Shown: positions 1 through 9,012 of the stretch, piece by piece
Layout: each line of letters starts with the position of its first letter
How positions within the stretch are numbered: position 1 is the first letter of the stretch
Assembly: GCF_019656075.1 (NCBI RefSeq)
Contig: NZ_BPKZ01000008.1
Location: 39,022-103,021, forward strand
Length of the DNA: 64,000 nt
DNA from: Leuconostoc palmae
Lineage (GTDB): Bacteria > Bacillota > Bacilli > Lactobacillales > Lactobacillaceae
Direction: 5' to 3'
The notes under the pieces: generated by a model
What the model was told of the DNA's origin: nothing
What the model saw: the letters and a program-made list of their open reading frames with translations, nothing else
The model's database searches: none
Position numbers and translations under genes: made by a program

Positions 1-3000
1 ACTGTTTTTGAAGATTTTTATGACGAAAGTCATCCTAATCATATAGAATTTTTAGCGCTAGTTAATAATTTTGGTAATCCAAATCAAGATGATTATTTGC
101 GGCAAGCTGTTTTAAAGTTAGCAGATTTTTCAGAAGCTAGACCAGATGGTCAAAATTGGTTATCAACGTTAGATGACAATGAATTAATTTTCAGAAATGA
201 ACTGACTGAGACTGATTTTTATCGTCAAATGATTCAACCAATGGTTAGTGAATTAATCAAGCGTTTAATTATTTCTGCTAATGTAATCAAACAGACTATT
301 GAAGGGGTCCCTGAGTTAGCGAAAACTCAGAGTGCTTATGATGATATTTTGGATTATTTAAATCAGATAAACGATATAGCATTGCATAGTACTTGGGATA
401 CATTGCGAAATGCTATTAAATCAATGCCTAAAGTGACTTTGGAACGTAAAAATAGCAAAGGTGTCAAAGATGAGCCTGAACTATTGGCTATTCTAGAAGA
501 AGCTACACGTGTTAAAAATAATATCGTCGGTTCAGAGTCAGAATTAAAACAATTAGCAGAGAGTTTTTTTCAATTCTCACAAAAACATTGGCAATTAATT
601 GAGACAAAAGTAACACAGCAAATTTCAACATTAATTACTTTAACTCAAAGTTTTCAGCGAGCTTTTACAAAATTAAAAAGGAATGAGAAATTAGTTGATT
701 TTCCAGATTTAGGGGCACTAGCACTAGAAGTTTTAGCTCACGATACTACTCGCCAAACAATTAGCAGTCAATTTAAAGAAATATTAGTTGATGAGTATCA
801 AGATATTAATCAATTGCAAGAAACGCTATTAACAAAAGTATCTAACGGTCATAATATGTACATGGTTGGAGATGTTAAACAGAGTATTTATGGTTTTCGT
901 CAAGCTGAACCAAGTCTATTTACGAATAAATATCGTTTATTTAACACAACGAGTAATCATGATAGTCGTATTGAATTGGCGGACAATTTCCGATCACAAA
1001 ATAATGTCACGCACGTTACAAATTTAATTTTTACACAGTTAATGGATGAAAAGCTAGGAGATATTGCATATATCGGGGAAGCCAAGTTAGTACCAAAAGC
1101 AGCTTATCCTGAAAGTGTTTCGCCAGTTTTTGAATTAGATATCATTACAAAGACCAGTGAAACGCTTCAACATGAGGAAGGAGAGCAAGAAACAGTAGAG
1201 TTTGAAAAAAGGCAAGCGCAGTATGCTCATATTGCTGATAAAATTATAGCTTTACGTGAAACTAAAATCTTTGATCGTAAAGCTGAACCAGAAGGTATGA
1301 GAAACGTGCAATATGGTGATATTGCTATTTTGACGCGTTCGAAATCAGGATATATTGATTTAGTATCGGCTTTACGAGATGCTGGTATTCCAACACAAGT
1401 GGATTCAGTTGGTAATTATTTCCAGACAATGGAAGTTTATTTGATGCTAGATATATTACGTATAGTTGACAATCCACATCAAGATATTCCTTTAGCTGCT
1501 GTATTAAGGTCTCCAATTTTTGGTTATACTGAAAATGAACTGGCTGAAATTAGATTGGCAGATAAAAAACATGATTATTGGACAGCCTTTACGGCACTAG
1601 CATCTGAAGATGAGCGTAGCAAACATATTATGGTATTATTCAAAAAATGGCATCAAATCGCTATTAGAAATGATTTAGTCGATTTGATATGGACCATTTT
1701 TAATGATACAGCATGGTTAGATTATGTTGCTGGAATGCCGGGTGGTTCTCAGAGACAGGCTAATTTACATGCCTTTTATGATTACGCAAAAACGTATCAA
1801 GATAACACACATGCTGGACTATTTCGCTTTATTCGTTACATTGAACAGGTACAAGAAAATGATGGGCAGTTGGGTGAAGCACCGCAACAATCAGATGAAC
1901 AAGCAGTTCGGATTATGACCATTCATGCATCTAAAGGACTAGAATTTCCAATTGTAATTTTGCCTGAACTAGACAAATCTTTTAACACTAAGGATTTATC
2001 AGGGAAAATGCTAATTCAAAAAAATGTTGGCATCGGATTAGAATATTTACAACCAGAGGCGATGGTATCAATGCCATCATTAAAAAAATTAGTTGTTCAA
2101 CAGGCACTAAAGCGTCAAAGTTGGTCAGAAGAAATGAGATTGTTATATGTGGCATTGACGCGAGCAGAACAACAGCTACATCTTATTGCAAGTGTTAACG
2201 TTGATCAGGACGATCAAAACACTCGGTTAGCTGATTTATGGCAGCAAGCCAAACAGACATCAGGGCAGTTTTTGTCAGAAGATTTGAGACTTTCAGCGAA
2301 GTCTTACTTTGAATGGTTGATCATAAGTTTTGCACGAGCAAAGAATCAGGTATTAGAGGGATGGTTGGGTGATGGTAGATTACCCAGACTATTAGGATCC
2401 GAAACGAATTTGGATTACAATATGAGTGTGACCCTAATACCAGAGCAGCAAATTGGGCAAACAAAAAAAACTAGTTTAACATCTAAAATAAGTGATCATC
2501 AACCAGTGAGGTACGGCGCAGAAGATATCAAATTAGCTAAAAAGATAATGAACTATAGTTATCCCAATATGCAATCAACAAAAACTGTCGCATATCAGTC
2601 TGTTAGCGAAATGAAGAGATTGTTTGAAGATCCAGATCAACAAAAGTTACAAGCCTTGAAAATTTTGGAGAATGGCCAGTTTACATCGGCTAACGAGTTA
2701 GTCAAAGCAAAATTAGAATTGCCTGATTTCATGACGGATGGCTCACAAAAGCCCTCTTCTTCGGCAATTGGTACGGCAACACATTTAATATTACAATTAA
2801 TTGACTTCTCAATAGTACAAACAAGACAGTCATTAACAGCATTAATAGATCAACTTATTGCTTCAAAACGAATTAATGACAAAGTTGGTTCTTTAATAAA
2901 TGTTGATCAGATACTTTCATTTTTAGAAACCCCACTAGCTAGAAATATGATGAAGTATGCAGAGACACTAACAAAAGAAGCAACATTTGCTATGATTATG

Positions 3001-3300
3001 CCAGCTAATAAAATTTTTGATAATTTAGAAGATTCAAAGTCGATTCTTGTTCACGGTATTATTGATGGCTATTTCATTAACACTGACACTAAAACAATCA
3101 CAGTATTTGATTATAAAACTGATTATGTGAATCACAATCAGGTGGTTGAAGGTCTTTCAAAGTTGAAAAAACGTTATGAAGGGCAGTTAAGACTATATGT
3201 TACCGCGCTAAAACAAGAATTTCCGGAATACAAATTTGAGCCATCACAGTTAATCATTTTAAGTGTTGGACGTGTTATTAGTCTGTCAAATGAAAAATAA
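1..3300 (+). CDS. addA: ATP-dependent helicase/nuclease subunit A (AddA), 5' end outside window
   Basis: AddA is the helicase and nuclease subunit of the AddAB (RexAB) complex, which processes double-strand breaks for recombination. The frame is already open at base 1, so the start and the Walker A region lie upstream; about 1,099 residues are visible. Seen in order: the DEYQD Walker B motif, [11 protein letters not shown] (motif III), HASKGLEFP (motif V), [12 protein letters not shown] (motif VI), and near the C-terminus the RecB-type nuclease signature GIIDGY followed by FDYKTDY. Both the helicase core and the nuclease therefore look intact. The partner addB would be expected upstream, outside this window. 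The internal TTG at 97 is not the real start. Confidence 0.95.
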   Translation, partial: TVFEDFYDESHPNHIEFLALVNNFGNPNQDDYLRQAVLKLADFSEARPDGQNWLSTLDDNELIFRNELTETDFYRQMIQPMVSELIKRLIISANVIKQTIEGVPELAKTQSAYDDILDYLNQINDIALHSTWDTLRNAIKSMPKVTLERKNSKGVKDEPELLAILEEATRVKNNIVGSESELKQLAESFFQFSQKHWQLIETKVTQQISTLITLTQSFQRAFTKLKRNEKLVDFPDLGALALEVLAHDTTRQTISSQFKEILVDEYQDINQLQETLLTKVSNGHNMYMVGDVKQSIYGFRQAEPSLFTNKYRLFNTTSNHDSRIELADNFRSQNNVTHVTNLIFTQLMDEKLGDIAYIGEAKLVPKAAYPESVSPVFELDIITKTSETLQHEEGEQETVEFEKRQAQYAHIADKIIALRETKIFDRKAEPEGMRNVQYGDIAILTRSKSGYIDLVSALRDAGIPTQVDSVGNYFQTMEVYLMLDILRIVDNPHQDIPLAAVLRSPIFGYTENELAEIRLADKKHDYWTAFTALASEDERSKHIMVLFKKWHQIAIRNDLVDLIWTIFNDTAWLDYVAGMPGGSQRQANLHAFYDYAKTYQDNTHAGLFRFIRYIEQVQENDGQLGEAPQQSDEQAVRIMTIHASKGLEFPIVILPELDKSFNTKDLSGKMLIQKNVGIGLEYLQPEAMVSMPSLKKLVVQQALKRQSWSEEMRLLYVALTRAEQQLHLIASVNVDQDDQNTRLADLWQQAKQTSGQFLSEDLRLSAKSYFEWLIISFARAKNQVLEGWLGDGRLPRLLGSETNLDYNMSVTLIPEQQIGQTKKTSLTSKISDHQPVRYGAEDIKLAKKIMNYSYPNMQSTKTVAYQSVSEMKRLFEDPDQQKLQALKILENGQFTSANELVKAKLELPDFMTDGSQKPSSSAIGTATHLILQLIDFSIVQTRQSLTALIDQLIASKRINDKVGSLINVDQILSFLETPLARNMMKYAETLTKEATFAMIMPANKIFDNLEDSKSILVHGIIDGYFINTDTKTITVFDYKTDYVNHNQVVEGLSKLKKRYEGQLRLYVTALKQEFPEYKFEPSQLIILSVGRVISLSNEK

Positions 3301-3318
3301 ATAATAGAAGGAAGTATT

Positions 3319-4014
3319 GTGCGTAAAATGATACTATCTTATAAAAAACAATTCAAACAGACACCTGCGATGGTTAGTTTGTTAACTTTCACTATCTTAG
3401 TTTTTATTGTGGAAATTTTAATGAGTCATAATCATACTAGTAATGGCACATTTTTAGTCAAAATGGGGGCGAAATGGGGACCATTAATCACACAACATCA
3501 TGAATATTGGCGATTTATCACAGCGATGTTTCTTCATGCTAGTGTGATGCATATTTTTAGCAATATGCTGACATTATGGTTTATTGGTATAATGGCGGAG
3601 AATATTTTTGGCTCATTCAAATTGATATGCTTATATCTATTTGGTGGTATTTTTGGCAACATTGCTTCTTATTTATTCGAACCTATGACTATTTCAGTCG
3701 GGGCATCATCTGCGTTATTTGCACTATTTGGTGGTTTAATTTTATATACATGGCATTACAAAAGTACTATCGAAATTAAAAATCAGCGTAATATCCTACT
3801 ACTTTTTGTCGCATTAAATTTAATTGGCGGTTTGTTGACTTCTGGTATAGACTTATGGGGGCACGTTGGTGGATTAATTGGCGGTGTGATTTTTATTGCT
3901 ATGGCTGGGTTTGAAAATGGTGATAATTATGCCCCTAGTATACGCTGGTCGTTATTAATAGTTACGATTATAATTATTGTCTTAACAATTTGTTCAAAGG
4001 ATGGATTAGTATGA
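3319..4014 (+). CDS. gluP: Rhomboid-family intramembrane serine protease
   Basis: A multi-pass membrane protease that cleaves transmembrane segments, 231 residues. The rhomboid hallmarks are visible: HxxxN (H78, N82) in an early membrane helix, the catalytic serine in GAS (S130), and the catalytic histidine in WGHVGG (H182). Six or seven hydrophobic segments are apparent. The start is GTG with an AGAAGGAAG ribosome site about 7 bases upstream, shortly after addA. It is followed with a 4-base ATGA overlap by a YqgQ-type gene and then glucokinase, the same order as yqgP-yqgQ-glcK in Bacillus. The physiological substrate cannot be read from the sequence. Confidence 0.9.
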   Translation: MRKMILSYKKQFKQTPAMVSLLTFTILVFIVEILMSHNHTSNGTFLVKMGAKWGPLITQHHEYWRFITAMFLHASVMHIFSNMLTLWFIGIMAENIFGSFKLICLYLFGGIFGNIASYLFEPMTISVGASSALFALFGGLILYTWHYKSTIEIKNQRNILLLFVALNLIGGLLTSGIDLWGHVGGLIGGVIFIAMAGFENGDNYAPSIRWSLLIVTIIIIVLTICSKDGLV

Positions 4015-4211
4015 AAAATTTCTATGATGTATTACAATTCTTAAAAACATTTGGTGTTTATGTTCATGTTGGTAAAAGACTTTGGGATATTGAAGTTGCT
4101 GCATTAGAGGTAGATAATCTTTTTCGTGCGGATGTCATTAGTCAAAAAGATTATAGCAGTATAAAGTTGATTTTAGAAAATGAACATCGTAAAGAAGAAT
4201 GCCGTGCTTAA
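4011..4211 (+). CDS. yqgQ: YqgQ-family (DUF910) small protein
   Basis: A 66-residue soluble protein of the YqgQ/DUF910 family, whose function is not established. The ATG at 4011 overlaps the rhomboid stop codon (ATGA), implying translational coupling; a longer reading from 3990 lies inside the rhomboid gene and is less likely. The family pattern is the N-terminal YDVLQFLKTFGVYVHVGKR and a short helical charged tail. Its place between the rhomboid gene and glcK is conserved across Firmicutes. A terminator follows within 10 bases. Confidence 0.85.
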   Translation: MKNFYDVLQFLKTFGVYVHVGKRLWDIEVAALEVDNLFRADVISQKDYSSIKLILENEHRKEECRA

Positions 4212-4218
4212 AATTATG

Positions 4219-4247
4219 AAAACGCTTGCATCTTGCAAGCGTTTTTT
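4219..4247 (+). terminator. Rho-independent terminator after yqgQ
   Basis: Perfect 12-bp stem (4219-4230 with 4234-4245), loop TCT, then a T-run to 4247. The last T-run base is also the T of the TG in an extended -10 promoter for glcK. Confidence 0.9.
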
Positions 4248-4255
4248 GTTAAAAT
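4247..4255 (+). promoter_or_regulatory. Extended -10 promoter for glcK
   Basis: TGTTAAAAT (TG-n-TAAAAT), starting on the last T of the preceding terminator. Transcription would begin near 4262 and give a leader of about 70 bases. There is no good -35 box, which fits an extended -10 promoter. Confidence 0.55.
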
Positions 4256-4274
4256 AAAGTCGTTAAAAATTTCC

Positions 4275-4330
4275 AAGGAAGGAAAAATAATTAAACTTAA
4301 TCTGATTTAAATGTTTAATTATTCTAAATT
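4275..4330 (+). promoter_or_regulatory. Ribosome site separated from the glcK start by an 11-bp hairpin
   Basis: The only strong ribosome site is AAGGAAGG at 4275-4282, 48 bases from the ATG. Between them lies a perfect 11-bp inverted repeat, 4286-4296 with 4313-4323, around a 16-base loop. Folding it would leave about 10 bases between ribosome site and ATG. A TAA at 4325-4327 rules out an upstream in-frame start. Confidence 0.6.
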
Positions 4331-5290
4331 ATGGCTAAAGATAAATTAATAGGTGTGGATCTAGGTGGCACAACAATAAAGTTTGCAATTCTAACAAGTG
4401 CTGGAGAAATTCAACAAAAGTGGTCTATTAAGACAAATGTTTTTGATGATGGGGCACATATCGTGCCAGATATCATTGATTCAATTAATCATCACTTAGA
4501 TTTATACCAATTAAACAAAGATCGTATTATCGGTATAGGGATGGGGACACCAGGAACAGTTAATCGCGTTACTGGAACAGTTACAGGTGCTTTTAATTTA
4601 AATTGGAAAACTGAACAAACAGTAAAACAAGATATAGAAGCCGGAACAGGACTATCACTTAAAATTGATAACGACGCTAATGCGGCCGCACTTGGTGAGG
4701 CGTGGAAAGGTGCCGGTGATAATGATGATGAAGTATCATTTCTTACGTTAGGAACAGGTGTTGGTGGTGGACTAGTTTCTAATGGACAATTAATCCATGG
4801 AACAGCAGGAGCAGGTGGTGAAGTAGGACATATGGTTGTCGAACCAGATGGTTATCTTTGCACGTGTGGTAATTATGGTTGCTTGGAACAGTATGCCTCT
4901 GCAACTGGCGTTGTTCGATTGGCTCAAGATACAGCAGACGAATATGTTGGGACGTCTAAACTGAAGAAAATGATTTCAGATGGTGATGAAGTAACATCAA
5001 AGATTGTTTTTGACTTGGCAAAAGATGGTGATTTTTTGGCAAATGAAGTTGTTAACAAAGTTGCTTATTACTTAGGATATGCAACTGGTGCTATCTCAAA
5101 TATTTTAAATCCTTCTTCAATCATCATTGGTGGTGGCGTAGCAGCAGCTGGTGAATTTCTGAGGGCTAGAGTGGAAAAAAATTGGATAAAATATGCTTTC
5201 CCTACGGTTCGTGACTCGACACGAGTTAAATTAGCTGAGCTAGGAAATGATGCTGGTGTTATCGGAGCTGCATCATTAGCAAGAATTTGA
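4331..5290 (+). CDS. glcK: Glucokinase, ROK family
   Basis: Phosphorylates glucose with ATP to feed central (phosphoketolase) metabolism; cytosolic, 319 residues, normal ROK length. Visible features: the N-terminal phosphate-binding motif VDLGGTT, the sugar-binding NDANAAALGEA segment, the glycine-rich LGTGVGGG, and the ROK zinc signature CTCGNYGCLE near residue 180. The start is fixed by a TAA two codons upstream and by the proximity of the DLGGTT motif. Its ribosome site lies 48 bases upstream behind a potential hairpin, which is unusual. It follows yqgQ but has its own candidate promoter, and a terminator follows. Confidence 0.95.
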   Translation: MAKDKLIGVDLGGTTIKFAILTSAGEIQQKWSIKTNVFDDGAHIVPDIIDSINHHLDLYQLNKDRIIGIGMGTPGTVNRVTGTVTGAFNLNWKTEQTVKQDIEAGTGLSLKIDNDANAAALGEAWKGAGDNDDEVSFLTLGTGVGGGLVSNGQLIHGTAGAGGEVGHMVVEPDGYLCTCGNYGCLEQYASATGVVRLAQDTADEYVGTSKLKKMISDGDEVTSKIVFDLAKDGDFLANEVVNKVAYYLGYATGAISNILNPSSIIIGGGVAAAGEFLRARVEKNWIKYAFPTVRDSTRVKLAELGNDAGVIGAASLARI

Positions 5291-5304
5291 AAATTGAAAA
5301 AGTG

Positions 5305-5328
5305 ACAACCTAAAAGGTTGTTTTTTTT
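5305..5328 (+). terminator. Rho-independent terminator after glcK
   Basis: 7-bp stem ACAACCT / AGGTTGT with an AAA loop, followed by eight T. Confidence 0.85.
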
Positions 5329-5365
5329 ATGAAGATTTATTAATACTTAATTAATCAAAAAAAGG

Positions 5366-5371
5366 TATAAT
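5366..5371 (+). promoter_or_regulatory. Candidate -10 box for map
   Basis: TATAAT about 65 bases before the map ATG. The -35 region is weak, so this is a tentative assignment. Confidence 0.4.
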
Positions 5372-5436
5372 GGTATTTGATTGTTATTTAAATCGCAAAT
5401 TAAATTTTCATTTTTAGTAGGAAAGAAGAAAGAACT

Positions 5437-6225
5437 ATGATTACTTTGAAGTCACCCAGAGAAATCGAAGCAATGCGTAAATCAGGTGCTATTATTGCTG
5501 GTATGCATATAATGCTACGTGATTTAATCAAGCCAGGGATTGATACTTGGGAAATAGAGACAAAATCACGTGAATATATTGAGAGTCATGGTGGCGTTCC
5601 TTTACAAATTGGATTTGAAGGATTCAAATATGCAACAACAATTAGCATTAACAATGAAGTTGCTCATGGATTACCTCGTAAGGGTCTACATTTGAAAGAT
5701 GGCGATATCGTAAAAGTAGATACAGTTGTTGGTTTAAACGGTGCAGTATCTGACTCAGCATGGTCTTATGCAGTTGGGACTGTCTCACCTGAAATAGAAA
5801 AATTAATGGCAGTCACAAAAAAAGCAATGTATTTGGGGATTGATCAAGCCGTTGTTGGAAACCGAATTGGAGACATTGGTAATGCTATCCAACAGTTCAC
5901 AGAAGTTGAAAATGGTTACGGGGATGTTAGACAATATATTGGTCATGGTGTAGGTCCAACAATGCACGAAGAACCCCAAGTACCACATTATGGTAAGCCA
6001 GGGCATGGTATTCGTTTGCGAGAAGGTATGGTTATTACCATTGAGCCCATGATTAATATAGGTGGCTGGGAAGTTGATACTGACGATACAGAAGAAGATG
6101 GTTGGACTGTGAGAACAACCGATGGTTCATGGTCTGCTCAATATGAGCATACTTTAGCTATAACAAAAGATGGACCTAAAATTTTAACAAGTCAAGATCC
6201 TGATTTTGATGCTAAATATTTGTAA
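5437..6225 (+). CDS. map: Type I methionine aminopeptidase
   Basis: Removes the initiator methionine from nascent proteins; essential cytosolic metalloenzyme, 262 residues. The metal-ligand set is visible: D in VKVDTVVG, D in SDSAWSY, H in YIGHGVGP, E in ITIEPM and E in YEHTLAI, plus the substrate histidine in NEVAHGLP. A purine-rich AGGAAAGAAGAAAG ribosome site precedes the ATG. It is followed after 14 bases by a TTG-started sugar transferase, so the polysaccharide genes may be co-transcribed with map. Confidence 0.95.
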   Translation: MITLKSPREIEAMRKSGAIIAGMHIMLRDLIKPGIDTWEIETKSREYIESHGGVPLQIGFEGFKYATTISINNEVAHGLPRKGLHLKDGDIVKVDTVVGLNGAVSDSAWSYAVGTVSPEIEKLMAVTKKAMYLGIDQAVVGNRIGDIGNAIQQFTEVENGYGDVRQYIGHGVGPTMHEEPQVPHYGKPGHGIRLREGMVITIEPMINIGGWEVDTDDTEEDGWTVRTTDGSWSAQYEHTLAITKDGPKILTSQDPDFDAKYL

Positions 6226-6239
6226 AGTGAGTTAGAAAT

Positions 6240-6875
6240 TTGAAAATTAAGCCAAAACATAAATCATATTTAATTGCGAAAAGATTTATTGATGTGGTTT
6301 TTGCGTTACTTGGATTAATCATATTATCTCCTGTATTTTTAATTATATATATTACGTTAAAGTGTGATAGTCCAAAATCACCAGCCTTTTTTAAGCAAGA
6401 ACGTGTTGGCATGAATGGACAGCCTTTTAATATTTATAAATTCAGATCAATGGTTCCTAATGCTGAGATTATTCTCAAGAAAAACCCTGAACTATATCAA
6501 AAATATGTTGAGAATGGCTATAAATTACCACCTAAAGAAGATCCGCGTATTACATCTTTAGGTAGCTTTTTACGTAAATCAAGTTTAGATGAATTACCAC
6601 AGTTTTGGAATATGTTTCGTGGGGACATGAGTTTAGTTGGACCACGTCCTATTGTTACTGAAGAATTGAAAGAATATGGAGATCGAGTGGATCTCTTTTT
6701 GTCAGTTCGTCCCGGAGCCTTAGGGTTGTGGCAAGCTAGTGGTCGGTCACTAATTGAATATCCAGAACGAACAGAAATAGAGTTAGAGTACGTTGCTAAT
6801 GCAGGGTTTTGGTATGATATTAGTATTGTTTTACGAAATGTAATCGCTATTTTTAAGTCTAAAGGTGCTTACTAA
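6240..6875 (+). CDS. Priming sugar-phosphate transferase for surface polysaccharide
   Basis: Bacterial sugar transferase (WbaP/EpsE C-terminal family): moves a hexose-1-phosphate from a nucleotide sugar to undecaprenyl phosphate at the membrane, starting repeat-unit synthesis. 211 residues. One N-terminal membrane helix (about residues 12-38) is followed by the signatures FKQERVGMNGQPFNIYKFRSM (first half) and DELPQFWNMFRGDMSLVGPRP (middle), with RPGALGLWQ after them. The start is TTG at 6240, because a TGA stands just upstream in frame and the next Met is far inside the family domain. It lacks the long multi-pass N-terminus of full WbaP. The sugar specificity is not readable. Confidence 0.9.
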   Translation: MKIKPKHKSYLIAKRFIDVVFALLGLIILSPVFLIIYITLKCDSPKSPAFFKQERVGMNGQPFNIYKFRSMVPNAEIILKKNPELYQKYVENGYKLPPKEDPRITSLGSFLRKSSLDELPQFWNMFRGDMSLVGPRPIVTEELKEYGDRVDLFLSVRPGALGLWQASGRSLIEYPERTEIELEYVANAGFWYDISIVLRNVIAIFKSKGAY

Positions 6876-6915
6876 TGATTTATAAAAATTTTACTCAGTT
6901 CATTTGGTTATATCT

Positions 6916-7683
6916 ATGACAAAACAAAAGATACAGATATTTGTTGCGACGCACAAAAAAGTAACAATGCCACTTGAGCAAGTCTATTCAGCTATTCAAG
7001 TTGGATCTGCATTGAATAAGCCTTTTGAAGGATTTATTCATGATGATAGTGGAAAAAATATATCTGAAAAGAATCCTTTTTTTAACGAACTTACTGCAGT
7101 ATATTGGGCAAGGTTTAATAGCGATGCTGATGTGATAGGATTAGTTCATTATCGCCGATTTTTTTCATATTCTAAGCAGAAAAATTTAAATAAAATATTA
7201 ACTGCAACAGATTTAGATAGATTATTTGACAGTAATGATGTTATTTTACCCAAAAAAAGGCGTTACTGGATTGAAAGCAGTGAATCGCATTATCGTCATG
7301 CGCATCATGACTTAGGATTAGACACGGTAAGGCAGGTCATATCCGAAAAGTATCCTAGCTACTTAAAAAGTTATGACTCAAACATGTCGCGTAACTGGGC
7401 TCACATGTTTAATATGTTCATTATGAGACGTGAGTATTTTGATGCTTACACCGATTGGTTGTTTGATATTTTATTTGAAACTGAAAAGAGAATTCAAAGT
7501 ACAGTTGACTTATGGTCTCCGTATGAACAACGAGTCTATGGCTTTTTAAGTGAACGTTTACTGGATGTATGGATTGAGTATAACCAAATTGCGTATAAAG
7601 AAATCCCTGTAACATTTATGGAAAAACAAAATTGGATACTTAAAGGTGGTAAATTTTTAGCCCGAAAATTTGGCATTAGATAA
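6916..7683 (+). CDS. DUF4422 domain protein, probable capsular glycosyltransferase
   Basis: A 255-residue protein of the DUF4422 family, commonly found in capsule and exopolysaccharide clusters and presumed to be a glycosyltransferase. Family features: IFVATHKK at the N-terminus, NISEKNPFFNELTAVYW around residue 50, and GLVHYRRFF shortly after. The ATG at 6916 is preferred over TTG at 6904, but neither has a clear ribosome site. A 14-codon ORF (6875-6919) overlaps the upstream stop (TAATG) and this start (ATGA) and could couple translation. The donor and acceptor are unknown. Confidence 0.8.
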   Translation: MTKQKIQIFVATHKKVTMPLEQVYSAIQVGSALNKPFEGFIHDDSGKNISEKNPFFNELTAVYWARFNSDADVIGLVHYRRFFSYSKQKNLNKILTATDLDRLFDSNDVILPKKRRYWIESSESHYRHAHHDLGLDTVRQVISEKYPSYLKSYDSNMSRNWAHMFNMFIMRREYFDAYTDWLFDILFETEKRIQSTVDLWSPYEQRVYGFLSERLLDVWIEYNQIAYKEIPVTFMEKQNWILKGGKFLARKFGIR

Positions 7684-7710
7684 TTAATCTGACGTAAAAA
7701 ATGTCTTTTG

Positions 7711-7747
7711 GGTGCTAATATTTTTATACAATATACAAATTAGCACC
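7711..7747 (+). repeat. 9-bp inverted repeat upstream of glf
   Basis: GGTGCTAAT (7711-7719) and ATTAGCACC (7739-7747) flank a 19-base AT-rich spacer in the 87-base gap before glf. There is no T-run behind it, so an operator or a leader hairpin is as likely as a terminator. TATAAT at 7756-7761 lies between it and the start codon. Confidence 0.55.
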
Positions 7748-7770
7748 TTCTTAGGTATAATGGAGATACT

Positions 7771-8958
7771 ATGACTAATAAATTTAACACAAAAAATTAT
7801 GATTATTTGATTGTTGGTGCTGGCCCGTTTGGAATGGTGTTTGCCTATGAAGCCGCAAAACGTGGAAAGAAATCTTTGGTAGTTGAAAAAAGATCACATA
7901 TTGCAGGTAATATGCATACGCATACTGAAAATGGTGTAACTGTACACGATTTTGGCGCACATATATTCCATACTGATAACAAAGAGGTCTGGGACTATAT
8001 TCGCCATTTCGCTGAGTTTAATGGTTATCAAAATCAAGTTATTGCTAACTATAAAGGGACATTGTATAATCTACCCTTTAATATGAACACATTTTATCAA
8101 ATGTGGGGAACTAAGACGCCAGCAGAAGCTCAAGAAAAAATAGCAGAACAAAAGTCAGTGGCGTTAAAAGATATGGGCGATCGTCAGCCTAGAAATCTAG
8201 AAGAACAGGCAATATCCTTGATTGGTACTGATATCTATGAAAAATTGATTAAAGGATATACAGAAAAGCAGTGGGGACGTAAAGCTACAGAGTTACCAGC
8301 ATTTATTATTAAACGGTTACCAGTAAGATTCATTTATGATAATAATTACTTTAACCATCGATATCAAGGTATTCCTGTGGGGGGATATACTCAGATTTTT
8401 GAGCGCATGCTAGACGAATCTAATGGGTTAATTGACGTTTTGACAGATACAGATTTCTTTGATCATAAAGAAACGCTGATGTCTGAATTTTCTCGCATTT
8501 TGTATACTGGTATGATTGATCAATTCTTTGACTACAAATTTGGTGAACTGGAATATCGTTCATTGAGATTTGAACATGAATTGATTGATTCTGAAAATTA
8601 TCAAGGAAATGCTGTTATAAATTATACTGATTCTGAAACACCGTATACACGTGTTATGGAGTGGAAGCATTTTGATGGTTTAGCGGATGAACATAAAACG
8701 ATTATTACACGTGAATATCCACAAGAATGGGATCGTTCTAAAGAAGCTTATTATCCCGTAAACGATGAAAAAAATACAGCTATTTATAAGCAGTATGCCC
8801 AAGAAGCACGTAATAATCATCCGGAAATTATTTTTGGTGGCAGACTAGGTAAGTATCGTTACTTTGATATGGATCAGGTATTTAATGATGCATTGAACAC
8901 CGTTAGAGAAGAATTTAACCTACCATCAAAATTCAATTTTGCTCATGATGAGGTATAA
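7771..8958 (+). CDS. glf: UDP-galactopyranose mutase
   Basis: Flavoenzyme that converts UDP-galactopyranose into UDP-galactofuranose, the donor for galactofuranosyl units in surface glycans. 395 residues, typical for Glf. The N-terminal FAD-binding fold is visible (YLIVGAGPFGMVFAYEAA followed by VVEKRSHIAGN), then HDFGAHIFHT and the C-terminal GRLGKYRYFDMDQV that contacts the flavin and UDP. GGAG lies 5 bases before the ATG. The family-2 transferase at 10475 carries a galactofuranosyltransferase-like motif and is the likely user of its product. Confidence 0.95.
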   Translation: MTNKFNTKNYDYLIVGAGPFGMVFAYEAAKRGKKSLVVEKRSHIAGNMHTHTENGVTVHDFGAHIFHTDNKEVWDYIRHFAEFNGYQNQVIANYKGTLYNLPFNMNTFYQMWGTKTPAEAQEKIAEQKSVALKDMGDRQPRNLEEQAISLIGTDIYEKLIKGYTEKQWGRKATELPAFIIKRLPVRFIYDNNYFNHRYQGIPVGGYTQIFERMLDESNGLIDVLTDTDFFDHKETLMSEFSRILYTGMIDQFFDYKFGELEYRSLRFEHELIDSENYQGNAVINYTDSETPYTRVMEWKHFDGLADEHKTIITREYPQEWDRSKEAYYPVNDEKNTAIYKQYAQEARNNHPEIIFGGRLGKYRYFDMDQVFNDALNTVREEFNLPSKFNFAHDEV

Positions 8959-8970
8959 AACCGACTCAAT

Positions 8971-8988
8971 ACACCTACATTTAGGTGT
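8971..8988 (+). repeat. Small hairpin between glf and the next glycosyltransferase
   Basis: 7-bp stem ACACCTA / TAGGTGT with a 4-base loop in a 54-base gap. No T-run follows, so read-through is expected. Confidence 0.5.
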
Positions 8989-9012
8989 GTACATACATTA
9001 ATAGGACGAACT

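Noticed and set aside
4224..4248. Second cre site near yqgQ
   Set aside because: TTGCAAGCGTTTTTTG resembles cre but misses the right half and is fully explained as a terminator arm.
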